NCBI GenBank assembly: GCA_014872805.1 | Contig: WKFN01000016.1 | Span: 62,001 to 126,000, forward strand | Source of the DNA: Opacimonas sp014872805 | GTDB lineage: Bacteria > Pseudomonadota > Gammaproteobacteria > Enterobacterales > Alteromonadaceae | Length of the DNA stretch: 64,000 nt | Reading direction: 5' to 3' | Shown here: one piece after another, positions 52,644 to 61,102 of the stretch | Position numbering within the stretch: position 1 is the stretch's first letter | Layout of the letters: every line of letters starts with the position of its first letter | Translations under genes and position numbers: made by a program | Notes under the pieces: model-generated | The model's database searches: none | The model's input: the letters and a program-made list of their open reading frames with translations, nothing else | Told to the model about the DNA's origin: nothing

Positions 52644-54071
52644 TTATGCAAACTTAGGCGTGACGATCTGCACACCTAATGAGTCTTGTTGTTTGGCAAG
52701 GATGCTTTGTGGTGATATGGCGACACGTAGCCCCATATCACTTTCACGGCGTATAACGTCGCCACGCAATGAATTGGTATAGACATCGGTGACCTTAACA
52801 TCCACAAACTGACCAATCATATCGGGTGAGCCTTCAAAATTGACTACACGATTGTTTTCTGTACGACCGGTAAGCTCCATTGGATTTTTCTTGGATGGAC
52901 CTTCCACCAAGACACGCTGTTCTGTATCGAGCATGTTGCGTGCGATACGCTGTGCAGATTGATTAATACGGTCCTGCAAAATATACAAACGCTGTTTTTT
53001 CTCATCTTCAGAGACATCATCCACGATGTCCGCAGCAGGTGTACCTGGACGAGCTGAGTAGATAAAACTGAAGCTCAAGTCGTAACCAATGTCATCAATC
53101 AATTTCATTGTGTCGGCAAAATCGGCCTGGGTTTCACCAGGAAAACCAATAATAAAGTCAGAAGACATAGAAAGGTTTGGACGGATTTTACGCAATGCGC
53201 GGATTTTTGATTTGTATTCGATTGCCGTGTGTCCACGTTTCATAAAGTTTAAAATACGATCCGAGCCACTTTGCACAGGAAGGTGCAAGTGATCTACTAG
53301 TTCTGGAATACTGTCATATGCTGCAATAATATCATCGGTAAATTCAACCGGATGAGAAGTGGTATAGCGAATACGGTCAATACCGTCAATGGATGCGACC
53401 AGTTCGAGTAATTCAGCAAAACGACAGACGCTTCCATCGTGATGGTCACCGCGATAGGCATTCACGTTTTGGCCTAACAAGTTGACTTCACGAACGCCTT
53501 GTTCTGCGAGTTGCGCAATTTCAAATAGCACATCATCAACAGGGCGGGAGACTTCCTCACCGCGAGTATAAGGTACTACACAAAATGTGCAGTATTTTGA
53601 ACAGCCTTCCATGATAGAAACAAATGCCGTTGGCCCCTCAGCGCGAGGCTCAGGCAAGCGGTCAAATTTTTCTATTTCAGGAAAAGAGATATCAACAACA
53701 GCCGGTTTACCGTCTTTGATGTCATTGATCATCTCTGGTAAACGATGCAGGGTTTGTGGACCAAAAATAATGTCGACATACGGTGCGCGTTGACGGATAT
53801 GATCGCCTTCTTGAGAAGCAACACAACCGCCTACACCAATGATAAGATCAGGGTTGGAATTTTTGAGGTTTTTCCAACGTCCGAGTTGATGAAATACCTT
53901 CTCTTGGGCTTTTTCGCGAATTGAACAGGTGTTCAGCAAAATCACATCCGCTTCTTCGGCCGTTTCGGCAACCGAATATCCATGTGTTGAGTCGAGTAAG
54001 TCGGCCATTTTTTCCGAGTCGTACTCGTTCATTTGGCAGCCCCAAGTTTTGATATAGAGTTTTTGGCTCAT
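52644..54071 (-). CDS. miaB: tRNA-2-methylthio-N6-dimethylallyladenosine synthase MiaB
   Basis: 475 aa from the ATG at 54071 (MSQKLYIKTWGCQMNEYDS), matching the E. coli length (474). The open frame starts 19 codons earlier without homology. The N-terminal UPF0004 domain holds three Cys for one cluster; the radical SAM motif is EGCSKYCTFCVVPYTRG (about 155-171); a TRAM domain ends the protein. It methylthiolates i6A37 of tRNAs. First gene of the ybeZ-ybeY-corC-lnt operon. Confidence 0.96.
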   Translation of the reverse strand: MSQKLYIKTWGCQMNEYDSEKMADLLDSTHGYSVAETAEEADVILLNTCSIREKAQEKVFHQLGRWKNLKNSNPDLIIGVGGCVASQEGDHIRQRAPYVDIIFGPQTLHRLPEMINDIKDGKPAVVDISFPEIEKFDRLPEPRAEGPTAFVSIMEGCSKYCTFCVVPYTRGEEVSRPVDDVLFEIAQLAEQGVREVNLLGQNVNAYRGDHHDGSVCRFAELLELVASIDGIDRIRYTTSHPVEFTDDIIAAYDSIPELVDHLHLPVQSGSDRILNFMKRGHTAIEYKSKIRALRKIRPNLSMSSDFIIGFPGETQADFADTMKLIDDIGYDLSFSFIYSARPGTPAADIVDDVSEDEKKQRLYILQDRINQSAQRIARNMLDTEQRVLVEGPSKKNPMELTGRTENNRVVNFEGSPDMIGQFVDVKVTDVYTNSLRGDVIRRESDMGLRVAISPQSILAKQQDSLGVQIVTPKFA

Positions 54072-54226
54072 CTGTCGTATTGACCTTGTATGCAAAGAAT
54101 CGAAAACCATCATGATTTTACAGGACATTGTTCATAAAGACTAGTATTGCGCAAGGATCGCGAGTGACACATAATAGAGTTTCTTACGTATAAGGAATAA
54201 CCTCGTTTTTCTCAGGAGTTCAGCGC

Positions 54227-55396
54227 ATGACCCAAGCAGTGCACAACGCAGAATATATTGTCGTAGGTGGTGGTATGGTGGGCTCGGCCGCCGCATTAGG
54301 CTTGGCTCAACTTGGCCACAGTGTCATTGTCTTGGAAGCATTTCCTGCCAGTGAATTTGCTTCCGATCAAGGGCCTGACTTGAGGATGTCTGCTTTAGCC
54401 ATGGCTAGTGTACAATTATTGGACGATTTGGGCGTGTGGAAACATATTACAGCTATGCGTGTTCAACCATATTCTTCTCTCGCAGTATGGGAAGAAAGTT
54501 GGGCCAAAACACAATTCGATGCCAGTGAAGTCGGTCAATCATTACTGGGATATTTTGTCGAAAATCGCATTACTCAACTCGGCTTAGCCCAAGCTATGGA
54601 AGATGAAGAACTCGTTACCGTCATGCATGACAAAGCTTCCTTTATTAATTCTGCCAATGCCGTAGTTCAAACCGAATCAGGAAAGAGGCTACAAGGCAAT
54701 TGGATCATCGCAGCCGATGGTGTGCATTCGCAAGTTCGCAAACAAACCGGCATTGCGACAGTCGGCTGGGAATACGATCAACAAGCAATGGGGATTACTG
54801 TGCGCAACCACTATGCTTCTGTGGAGCAAGCTCAAGCGGCGCAAGCATTGACTTGGCAAGCGTTCAAACCCTCTGGGCCGGTAGCGTTTTTGCCCATGCA
54901 TGAACAATATGCCAGTTTAATCTGGTATGACTCGCCGCAACGTTTGGCTGAGCTTGAACTAATGACCTTTCAAGAACTCACCCAAGCGATAAAAGTACAT
55001 TTTCCTAAAGAAGTTGGCGAGTTTGAAGTGTTGGACAAAGCACGTTTTCCACTCGTGCGCATGCATGCACAGCATTATGTTAAAGACAAAGTGATTTTGA
55101 TTGGCGATGCGGCACATGCCATCAATCCGTTAGCCGGGCAGGGCGTCAATCTAGGGTTTGCTGATGTGCGCTGTTTATTGGATGTCATTGCTGAACAAAA
55201 ATCCCTTAAGCGCTATTACCAATTACCCCGACAAGCGGCCAATGGCCAAATGATGAATAGCATGGATGTGTTGTATCATCTATTTTCAAATACCAATGTC
55301 ATCTTAAAGCCGTTGCGGAATCTTGGCTTGTTTTTAGCACAGCGCGGTGGTTTGGCGAAACGTCAGGTCATCAAACACGCCATGGGTTTAAAGTAA
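54227..55396 (+). CDS. ubiF: FAD-dependent ubiquinone hydroxylase UbiF-type
   Basis: 389 aa UbiH/UbiF/VisC-family flavin monooxygenase. The dinucleotide fold is EYIVVGGGMVGSAAALGLA, followed by DLRMSALAMAS. The central GNWIIAADGVHSQVRK and the second FAD motif VILIGDAAHAINPLAGQGVNLGFAD are intact. The assignment to UbiF rather than UbiH or UbiI rests on its position divergent from miaB, as in E. coli. It would hydroxylate C6 of the ubiquinone precursor ring. A small membrane protein gene follows. Confidence 0.87.
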   Translation: MTQAVHNAEYIVVGGGMVGSAAALGLAQLGHSVIVLEAFPASEFASDQGPDLRMSALAMASVQLLDDLGVWKHITAMRVQPYSSLAVWEESWAKTQFDASEVGQSLLGYFVENRITQLGLAQAMEDEELVTVMHDKASFINSANAVVQTESGKRLQGNWIIAADGVHSQVRKQTGIATVGWEYDQQAMGITVRNHYASVEQAQAAQALTWQAFKPSGPVAFLPMHEQYASLIWYDSPQRLAELELMTFQELTQAIKVHFPKEVGEFEVLDKARFPLVRMHAQHYVKDKVILIGDAAHAINPLAGQGVNLGFADVRCLLDVIAEQKSLKRYYQLPRQAANGQMMNSMDVLYHLFSNTNVILKPLRNLGLFLAQRGGLAKRQVIKHAMGLK

Positions 55397-55403
55397 GGAG
55401 CCT

Positions 55404-55580
55404 ATGATGGAGGTACTCGTCTTATTAGGTGTCTTGTTTCTTGCATTAATTATATTCATTCCCATGATTGAAAAATCGAATCTTCGTGTCAGTGATGAGA
55501 CCACAAGTAAAATCAGCCGTTTTATCTGGCCGTTGATCATGATTATGTTGATAGTACAGTTGGTAATGCTCGCGTTTTAG
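55404..55580 (+). CDS. 58-residue two-span membrane protein
   Basis: Short reading frame starting MMEVLVLLGVLFLALII with AAGGAG just upstream; given that spacing the second ATG (55407) may be the true start. Two hydrophobic segments (about 4-20 and 39-57) flank a charged loop (EKSNLRVSDETTSKISR). It begins 7 bases after the ubiF stop and precedes the TraB gene by 39 bases. A strong ribosome site and coherent topology support it. No family recognised. Confidence 0.6.
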   Translation: MMEVLVLLGVLFLALIIFIPMIEKSNLRVSDETTSKISRFIWPLIMIMLIVQLVMLAF

Positions 55581-55619
55581 CCTATATTGTGTTCGTGATA
55601 ATTTACACGGACAAGTTTT

Positions 55620-56477
55620 ATGAAATCGTTGCTATTTGCTATTTTACTCTTCCTTTCAACAAATGCTTCAGCCACTTCCATCTGGCAAGTCAAAGCACCA
55701 GATGGCGACATTCTCTATATAGCCGGTACGGTGCATGTTTTACCAGCTTCTGAATTACCTTTACCAGTATTATTTGAAGAAATTTACGCCTTGAGCGATG
55801 AGCTGATTTTTGAATCTGATTTGGCGTTTATGGAAACTCAGCAATTTCAACAACTAATGATGCAGAGCATGATTTTTCAAGATGGTCGCACTTTTGAGGA
55901 TGTGCTGACACCTGAAACAGTGGCATTGGTCAAATCACACTTACAACAACGCAGTATCCCAGTAGAAAATTTTTTACCAATGAAGCCTTCCTTATTAGGG
56001 ATAACAATAACGTTTATTGAACTGCAAATCTTGGGTTTAACCCAACCCGGCGTCGATAAAATATTTTTTGATAAAGCGAACCAAGATAAGAAAGACATTG
56101 CATGGCTTGAATCTCCTCAAGAGCAACTGACAATGATGATGGGCATGGCTGAAGGCCAAGAAGACTTATTTGTCTCCTATTCTGTGACTGAGACTGCTAC
56201 CGCTAAAACGTTATTAGACGGAATGTTATCCGCTTGGCGCAGTGGTAATATGAAAGCAATGGCGGAGATCGGCATTGCGGATATGCCTAGAGAATTCCCA
56301 CGAATGTATCAATTACTATTGAAAGACCGCAATATGCGTTGGATGCCTCAAATTGAAGCCATGTTTGAAGATAATAATACTGAATTGGTATTGGTAGGTG
56401 GTTTGCATTTGGCTGGCGAGCACAGTGTACTTACCATGCTCGAAACCAAAGGTTATTCAGTGACACAATTAAGATAA
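55620..56477 (+). CDS. TraB/GumN family protein
   Basis: 285 aa with a signal peptide (about 1-18, ending NASA). TraB/GumN (Tiki-like) signatures are GTVHVLPASELPLP near the N-terminus, a central Glu region (DELIFESDL), and LVLVGGLHLAGEHSVLTML at the end, with the paired histidine and glutamate residues expected of this metalloprotease-like fold. Function in bacteria is uncertain. It converges on the symporter gene with a 3-base gap. Confidence 0.85.
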   Translation: MKSLLFAILLFLSTNASATSIWQVKAPDGDILYIAGTVHVLPASELPLPVLFEEIYALSDELIFESDLAFMETQQFQQLMMQSMIFQDGRTFEDVLTPETVALVKSHLQQRSIPVENFLPMKPSLLGITITFIELQILGLTQPGVDKIFFDKANQDKKDIAWLESPQEQLTMMMGMAEGQEDLFVSYSVTETATAKTLLDGMLSAWRSGNMKAMAEIGIADMPREFPRMYQLLLKDRNMRWMPQIEAMFEDNNTELVLVGGLHLAGEHSVLTMLETKGYSVTQLR

Positions 56478-56480
56478 ACG

Positions 56481-57884
56481 TTACCAAATACCTTTTTCAG
56501 ATTCGCCCTGGATCTCGCAGTCTCCAGCTTTGTATGCCATGCTCTGTCCAGATTTGCGTTTGTTAACATAATCGCGACTGATGCTCACAATAGTGGGGGT
56601 CAGCCAGACGATTGCGATGATATTGATGACCGTCATCAAACCTAAAGCCATATCGGCTGCAGCCCAGACTTTTGGCAGAGCTGCCATTGAGCCCCACAAA
56701 ATCATCGCCAGATACCCAGCGGTATAAGCCCAGCGACCGAATTTGTTGTCCAGTTTAAAGATATGTAAGTTAGATTCGCCATAGGCATAGTTTGCTACCA
56801 CAGAGGTAAAAGCAAATAGAGCAATAGCAGCGGCAACGAAATCAGTTCCTACATCGCCTAAATGAAAGCTCATTGACGTTTGAGTTAAACGAATGCCTTC
56901 CATTTGTTCCGTTTGTCCACCGCCTGCTAACAAGATGATAAACGCAGTAGCAGTACACAAAATCATGGTATCAATGAAGACACCAAGCATTTGAATGTAG
57001 CCTTGTGAGGCTGGATGATTCGGGTGGGGCGTAGCGGCGGCGGCTGCATGTGGCACTGAACCAGAGCCAGCTTCGTTCGAATATAAGCCGCGCATGACCC
57101 CGTACTTGACGGCAGCAGCAAACGTTCCTGCAGCGGCTTCTTCCAAACCAAACGCACCGGCGATGATTTGCCATAACACCGAAGGCAACAAATCAATATT
57201 GATGACGCTGATTACCAAGGCAACAGCCACATACGCTAGTCCCATAAAAGGCACAATCCATTCGGCAAAACGCGCGATGGTTTTGAGACCGCCCACCACA
57301 ATTAATCCGGCAAGCGAAATAATCACTAGGCCAGAGTACAGAGTGTCAATGTCATAGGCATTGTTCAAGGCATCGGTAATGGTGTTAGCTTGCACTGCCG
57401 AAAAAATGAACCCATACCCCAAAAATAAACATAACGAAAAGGTAATTGCGAGCCAGGATTGGTTTAATCCTTGTTTAATGTAATAAGCTGGTCCCCCACG
57501 AAACTCACCGTTGGTATCTTTGACCTTATACACTTGACCTAGAACGCTTTCAGCATAGCCTGTGGCCATGCCCAAAAACGCAATTACCCACATCCAAAAT
57601 ACAGCACCAGCACCACCAAGGGAAATTGCCACGGCGACTCCAGCGAGGTTGCCTGTTCCCACGCGAGCAGAAAGGGATGTGCAAAGTGCTTGAAAGGATG
57701 ATATTCCGCGGCTATCAGATGCCGTAGAGCCTTTGAGCAGGCTAAACATGTGTTTGAAGTCAATGACTTGTAATAGACGAAGACGCCAGGTGAACCAAAT
57801 GCCTGCAAGCAATAGCATGTAGATCAAAATCTGGCCGTCACCCCAAAGGATGTTATTAATGAAGGCAACAATATCGTGGATCAT
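56481..57884 (-). CDS. alanine/glycine:cation symporter (AGCS family)
   Basis: 467 aa polytopic inner-membrane carrier with about 11 spans. Signature segments are SSFQALCTSLSARVGTGNLAGVAVAIS, GGPAYYIKQGL, KYGVMRGLYSNEAGSGSVPHAAAAA and FAFTSVVANYAYGESN. AGCS members move alanine or glycine with Na+. The gene stands alone between the convergent TraB gene and the tRNA cluster. Confidence 0.9.
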   Translation of the reverse strand: MIHDIVAFINNILWGDGQILIYMLLLAGIWFTWRLRLLQVIDFKHMFSLLKGSTASDSRGISSFQALCTSLSARVGTGNLAGVAVAISLGGAGAVFWMWVIAFLGMATGYAESVLGQVYKVKDTNGEFRGGPAYYIKQGLNQSWLAITFSLCLFLGYGFIFSAVQANTITDALNNAYDIDTLYSGLVIISLAGLIVVGGLKTIARFAEWIVPFMGLAYVAVALVISVINIDLLPSVLWQIIAGAFGLEEAAAGTFAAAVKYGVMRGLYSNEAGSGSVPHAAAAATPHPNHPASQGYIQMLGVFIDTMILCTATAFIILLAGGGQTEQMEGIRLTQTSMSFHLGDVGTDFVAAAIALFAFTSVVANYAYGESNLHIFKLDNKFGRWAYTAGYLAMILWGSMAALPKVWAAADMALGLMTVINIIAIVWLTPTIVSISRDYVNKRKSGQSMAYKAGDCEIQGESEKGIW

Positions 57885-57975
57885 GTGATTAGTGGTAATT
57901 TATTCTAATTATAAAAATGATTATAAAACAAATAGACTAATAACGATATGGTTTGGGGAATATCTGTGCAATTCA

Positions 57976-58051
57976 TGGCTGGGGTAGCAGGACTCGAACC
58001 TACGAATGGCGGGATCAAAACCCGCTGCCTTACCAACTTGGCTATACCCCA
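57976..58051 (-). tRNA. tRNA-Gln (TTG), copy 1
   Basis: 76 bases on the minus strand starting TGGGGTATAGCCAAG. Anticodon loop TTTTGAT (anticodon TTG), T arm GGTTCGAGTCC, encoded CCA end. Identical to the copies at 58081 and 62095. Last gene of the Met-Leu-Gln-Gln operon. Confidence 0.96.
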
Positions 58052-58080
58052 GTGGATACATGAATGTGACAATAGAGAGA

Positions 58081-58156
58081 TGGCTGGGGTAGCAGGACTC
58101 GAACCTACGAATGGCGGGATCAAAACCCGCTGCCTTACCAACTTGGCTATACCCCA
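58081..58156 (-). tRNA. tRNA-Gln (TTG), copy 2
   Basis: Same 76-base sequence as copy 1, separated from it by 29 bases. Anticodon TTG, encoded CCA. The tandem Gln pair after Leu resembles the E. coli metT-leuW-glnUW order. Confidence 0.96.
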
Positions 58157-58161
58157 GCAGA

Positions 58162-58246
58162 TGGTGCGGAAGGAGAGACTTGAACTCTCACGCCGTGAAG
58201 CACTGGAACCTAAATCCAGCGTGTCTACCAATTCCACCACTTCCGC
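58162..58246 (-). tRNA. tRNA-Leu (TAG)
   Basis: 85 bases, minus strand, starting GCGGAAGTGGTGGAATTGG. Anticodon loop ATTTAGG (anticodon TAG), long variable arm (class II), T arm GTTCAAGTC, encoded CCA. Only 5 bases separate it from tRNA-Gln copy 2. Confidence 0.96.
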
Positions 58247-58276
58247 ATTTCTCTGGTCATTTTACAAAAAGTAAAA

Positions 58277-58353
58277 TGGTGGCTACGGCGAGATTCGAAC
58301 TTGCGACCCCATCATTATGAGTGATGTGCTCTAACCAGCTGAGCTACGTAGCC
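58277..58353 (-). tRNA. tRNA-Met (CAT), elongator
   Basis: 77 bases, minus strand, starting GGCTACGTAGCTCAG. Anticodon loop CTCATAA (CAT). The G1-C72 acceptor pair and near-identity to E. coli metT indicate an elongator, not an initiator, tRNA. First gene of the operon. Confidence 0.95.
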
Positions 58354-58360
58354 TTGGTAG

Positions 58361-58386
58361 TTCCAAGCACAATCTGTGTCTTGGAA
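58361..58386 (-). other. 5' leader hairpin of the tRNA operon
   Basis: TTCCAAG and CTTGGAA form a 7-bp stem with further CACA/TGTG pairing inside. It lies between the promoter and tRNA-Met, starting within a few bases of the predicted transcription start, so the primary transcript would begin with a hairpin. Confidence 0.5.
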
Positions 58387-58395
58387 GTGGCGCGT

Positions 58396-58424
58396 ATTAT
58401 GGACATATCGAATGCTTGCGTCAA
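58396..58424 (-). promoter_or_regulatory. sigma-70 promoter of the tRNA operon
   Basis: On the minus strand TTGACG (58424-58419), a 17-base spacer, and CATAAT (58401-58396); each hexamer matches consensus at five of six. The GCGCC just downstream is a GC-rich discriminator as found in stringently controlled stable-RNA promoters. The first tRNA begins 43 bases later. Confidence 0.8.
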
Positions 58425-58506
58425 CCTTTTTTACTAAATAGTTGGCAAAATAAGCATCTTGATTAAATATTGAGTGATCAGCGATGTTTTATAGGATTTG
58501 GCTGTA

Positions 58507-58532
58507 CAAAAAAGGCCGGTAAACCCGACCTT
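58507..58532 (-). terminator. intrinsic terminator after ychF
   Basis: On the minus strand AAGGTCGG pairs with CCGGCCTT (one G-T wobble) around a 5-base loop, followed by a T-run. It lies 20 bases after the ychF stop and separates the rplY-pth-ychF genes from the tRNA operon. The rest of the 58354-58551 gap holds the tRNA promoter and leader hairpin. Confidence 0.85.
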
Positions 58533-58551
58533 TTGTGCGTAACAATTGTCA

Positions 58552-59643
58552 TTAAACATTAAAGCGGAAATGAATCACATCACCGTCTTTTACGATGTAA
58601 TCTTTGCCTTCCAGACGCCATTTGCCAGCGTCTTTGGCACCGGCTTCACCTTTGCACTCAATGTAGTCATCGAAGCCGACCACTTCAGCACGAATAAAGC
58701 CTTTTTCAAAGTCGGTGTGTATCTTACCTGCAGCTTGTGGCGCAGTCGAACCTATGGGATAGGTCCATGCGCGAACCTCTTTGACCCCTGCAGTAAAATA
58801 GGTTTCTAATGTCAGTAAGTTATAGCCACCGCGGATCACACGATTTAAACCCGGCTCATCCAAACCCATTTCCGATAAAAATTCGGCTTTATCTTCATCT
58901 TCCAACTCAGAAATTTCTGCTTCGATTGCCGCACAGACCACTACGACGACGGCGTTTTCACCTTCGGCGATCTCACATACCTTATCTAAATATGGATTGT
59001 TGTCAAAACCGTCTTCGTTGACATTAGCAATATACATGGTCGGTTTCAACGTAAGTAGGTTCATGTAAGCAATGGCGGCGTGTTCTTCTTTCTCTAATGA
59101 AACGCTGCGTAAAAGTTGGCCTTCATCAAGATGAGGCTTGATCTTTTCTAAAACTTTTAATTCAAACTTCGCATCATTATCACCCCCTTTGGCGCGTTTA
59201 CCCACACGGATAATGGCACGGTCTACACTATCTAGGTCAGCCAGAGCAAGTTCGGTGTTGATGACATCAATGTCTTCAGCTGGATCGACTTTACCCGCAA
59301 CATGAACGATGTTTTCATCATCAAAACAACGCACTACATGACCAATAGCATCCGTTTCACGGATGTTTGCTAAAAACTTATTCCCTAAGCCTTCGCCTTT
59401 TGAAGCGCCTTCGACTAATCCCGCAATGTCGACAAACTCCATCGTGGTTGGAATGACCTTTTGTGGATTGACGATGTCTGCTAATGCGTCTAAGCGAGGG
59501 TCAGGTACAGGCACAACACCGGTATTTGGTTCAATGGTACAAAACGGAAAGTTAGCTGCTTCGATACCTGCTTTAGTCAGTGCGTTAAATAGGGTGGATT
59601 TACCAACATTGGGTAAACCAACAATGCCACATTTAAAACCCAT
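58552..59643 (-). CDS. ychF: redox-responsive ribosome-binding ATPase YchF
   Basis: 363 aa (E. coli 363). OBG-family P-loop GIVGLPNVGKSTLFNALTK at the N-terminus, DIAGLVEGASKGEGLGNKFL (switch 2), and a C-terminal TGS domain (about 278-361; AWTYPIGSTAPQAAGKIHTDFEKGFIRAEV, cited here by position). The guanine-specifying NKxD is replaced (ANVNEDG), so it prefers ATP. It binds ribosomes and negatively affects the oxidative stress response. TGAGGA precedes the start. Confidence 0.96.
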   Translation of the reverse strand: MGFKCGIVGLPNVGKSTLFNALTKAGIEAANFPFCTIEPNTGVVPVPDPRLDALADIVNPQKVIPTTMEFVDIAGLVEGASKGEGLGNKFLANIRETDAIGHVVRCFDDENIVHVAGKVDPAEDIDVINTELALADLDSVDRAIIRVGKRAKGGDNDAKFELKVLEKIKPHLDEGQLLRSVSLEKEEHAAIAYMNLLTLKPTMYIANVNEDGFDNNPYLDKVCEIAEGENAVVVVVCAAIEAEISELEDEDKAEFLSEMGLDEPGLNRVIRGGYNLLTLETYFTAGVKEVRAWTYPIGSTAPQAAGKIHTDFEKGFIRAEVVGFDDYIECKGEAGAKDAGKWRLEGKDYIVKDGDVIHFRFNV

Positions 59644-59681
59644 AAGTCATTCCTCAAATTACGTCACACAACAAAAAACGT

Positions 59682-60266
59682 CTATTCAGCACTATAGCTG
59701 TGCAGACGTTGCTGTGCTGTGACTAAATCGTCTTTTAATAATATTTCAGTACAGCGAATTGCTTCATCAATACTGGAGTTAATTTTGGTCTGTTCGGTGT
59801 GTGGTGCTTTGCCTAGTACATGGCCTGTCACTTTGCTTTTGTGTCCGGGATGACCAATACCTATGCGCAAACGGTAAAAATTTTTCTGATTGCCAAGCGC
59901 ACTGACAATATCACGAATTCCGTTTTGCGTAGAACTACCACCTACTTTGAATCGTGCCACTCCTGGAGGAAGGTCTAATTCATCAAACGCGACTAAAATG
60001 TTTGCCACATCCATCTTATAAAAGTTAGCGATGGCAGATACTGCTTTACCACTGCGATTCATAAATGTCGTAGGGTAAAGTAAGCGCACATCTTGACCAG
60101 CGATACGAGTGCGACCGGTGAGTCCAAAAAATTTTGCTTCAGGAGATAGGGTGCAGCCAAAGGTTTTGGCTAAAGATGAGACAAACATTTCACCGGCATT
60201 GTGCCGAGTGTTTTGATATTCGGGGCCTGGATTACCCAAGCCCACGATAAGTTGGATCTTAGTCAA
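59682..60266 (-). CDS. pth: peptidyl-tRNA hydrolase
   Basis: 194 aa, as in E. coli. It cleaves peptidyl-tRNAs dropped from ribosomes. The signature GLGNPGPEYQNTRHNAGEMFV contains the catalytic His21; FMNRSGKAV carries the Asn and VAFDELDLPPG the Asp. It begins 5 bases after rplY, so it is co-transcribed with it, and ychF follows after 38 bases. Confidence 0.96.
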   Translation of the reverse strand: MTKIQLIVGLGNPGPEYQNTRHNAGEMFVSSLAKTFGCTLSPEAKFFGLTGRTRIAGQDVRLLYPTTFMNRSGKAVSAIANFYKMDVANILVAFDELDLPPGVARFKVGGSSTQNGIRDIVSALGNQKNFYRLRIGIGHPGHKSKVTGHVLGKAPHTEQTKINSSIDEAIRCTEILLKDDLVTAQQRLHSYSAE

Positions 60267-60271
60267 CGGTC

Positions 60272-60898
60272 TTACTCGCCGTCAGCTTCACCTTCTGCTT
60301 CAGCAGCAGCGCCGCCTTTAGCAGCTTTTACAGTAACCACTGCAAGGTCATGTGATTCGCCTTTTGCAAGCTCAACTGATTCAACACCTTTAGGAAGCTT
60401 AATGTCGGATAAGTGCAATGTTTGACCTAGTTCAACGTCAGTCAAATCCACTTCGATAAACTCTGGTAAATCAGCAGGTAAACACAGTACTTCGATTTCT
60501 GCTACGTGGTGCTCTGCATGACCGCCTTGGGTTTTGATAGCCGGCGCTGTGGCTTCATTAATGAAGTGAACAGGTACTTGAGTGTGAACTTTCTTAGAAG
60601 CGTCAACGCGTAAAAAGTCAACGTGCATGATTTTTGGCTTGTACGGGTGACGTTGCATATCTTTCACCAATGCTTCTACACTTTCACCGCCAATATTTAA
60701 CGTTAAAACGTGTGAATAAAACGCTTCAAACTCAGACGCTTGAATGAGTTTGTTGTGAGCAAGAGTTAGTGATACAGGCTCTTTATCGGCACCGTATAAG
60801 ATAGCTGGTACTTTGTCTTCGCGACGTAGGCGGCGGCTCGCACCTTTCCCTAAATCGTTACGGACTTCAGCATCTAAGTTAAAAATAGCTTCAGACAT
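60272..60898 (-). CDS. rplY: 50S ribosomal protein L25 (general stress protein Ctc type)
   Basis: 208 aa from the ATG at 60898, with GGAG ahead; an in-frame TTG four codons earlier overlaps the ribosome site. The N-terminal 5S rRNA-binding L25 domain (about 1-90; VRNDLGKGASRRLRRED, LYGADKEPV) is followed by the TL5/CTC C-terminal domain (about 98-185), making it the long form rather than the 94-residue E. coli form. The tail is Ala/Glu-rich. Confidence 0.94.
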   Translation of the reverse strand: MSEAIFNLDAEVRNDLGKGASRRLRREDKVPAILYGADKEPVSLTLAHNKLIQASEFEAFYSHVLTLNIGGESVEALVKDMQRHPYKPKIMHVDFLRVDASKKVHTQVPVHFINEATAPAIKTQGGHAEHHVAEIEVLCLPADLPEFIEVDLTDVELGQTLHLSDIKLPKGVESVELAKGESHDLAVVTVKAAKGGAAAEAEGEADGE

Positions 60899-60926
60899 GA
60901 TAGTCTCCAAATAAATAAAAAATGTT

Positions 60927-60951
60927 GTTAATCTTTGCGACCAAGATTAAC
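60927..60951 (-). promoter_or_regulatory. rplY leader hairpin
   Basis: GTTAATCTT and AAGATTAAC form a perfect 9-bp stem around a 7-base loop, 29 bases upstream of the rplY start. A T-run follows four bases after the stem on the minus strand. E. coli rplY is reported to be autoregulated by L25 through its leader, so this could be a regulatory structure; a weak attenuator is the alternative. Confidence 0.5.
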
Positions 60952-61008
60952 CCTTGAGAGTGACGCAATCAAAGTTATGTCACATTCGCCTCAAATTGAG
61001 GGCGACGA

Positions 61009-61037
61009 AGTCTACCATTTGTGAGCGCTTGCGACAA
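61009..61037 (-). promoter_or_regulatory. candidate rplY-pth-ychF promoter
   Basis: On the minus strand TTGTCG (61037-61032), 17-base spacer, TAGACT (61014-61009), then GC-rich TCGTCGCCC. Each hexamer matches four of six, with ideal spacing. It would give a leader of about 105 bases that includes a CCTCAAATTGAGG palindrome and the 9-bp hairpin. Confidence 0.4.
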
Positions 61038-61057
61038 GTAAATTACCAAGGTACAAA

Positions 61058-61081
61058 CAAAAAAGGCAGCTTTCGCTGCCT
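61058..61081 (-). terminator. intrinsic terminator after prs
   Basis: On the minus strand AGGCAGC-GAAA-GCTGCCT forms a perfect 7-bp stem with a GNRA tetraloop, followed by seven Ts. It begins 21 bases after the prs stop and ends the lolB-ispE-tRNA-prs unit. Confidence 0.92.
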
Positions 61082-61102
61082 ATGCTATCAATCATTCAGA
61101 TT

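Noticed and set aside
57976..58156. Tandem repeat resembling a CRISPR or direct-repeat array
   Set aside because: The two 76-base units are complete tRNA-Gln genes with a single 29-base spacer.
57905..58274. Protein-coding frames of about 110 residues on both strands with an internal repeat
   Set aside because: They cover the tandem tRNA-Gln and tRNA-Leu genes; the repeat is the duplicated tRNA, not a coding repeat.
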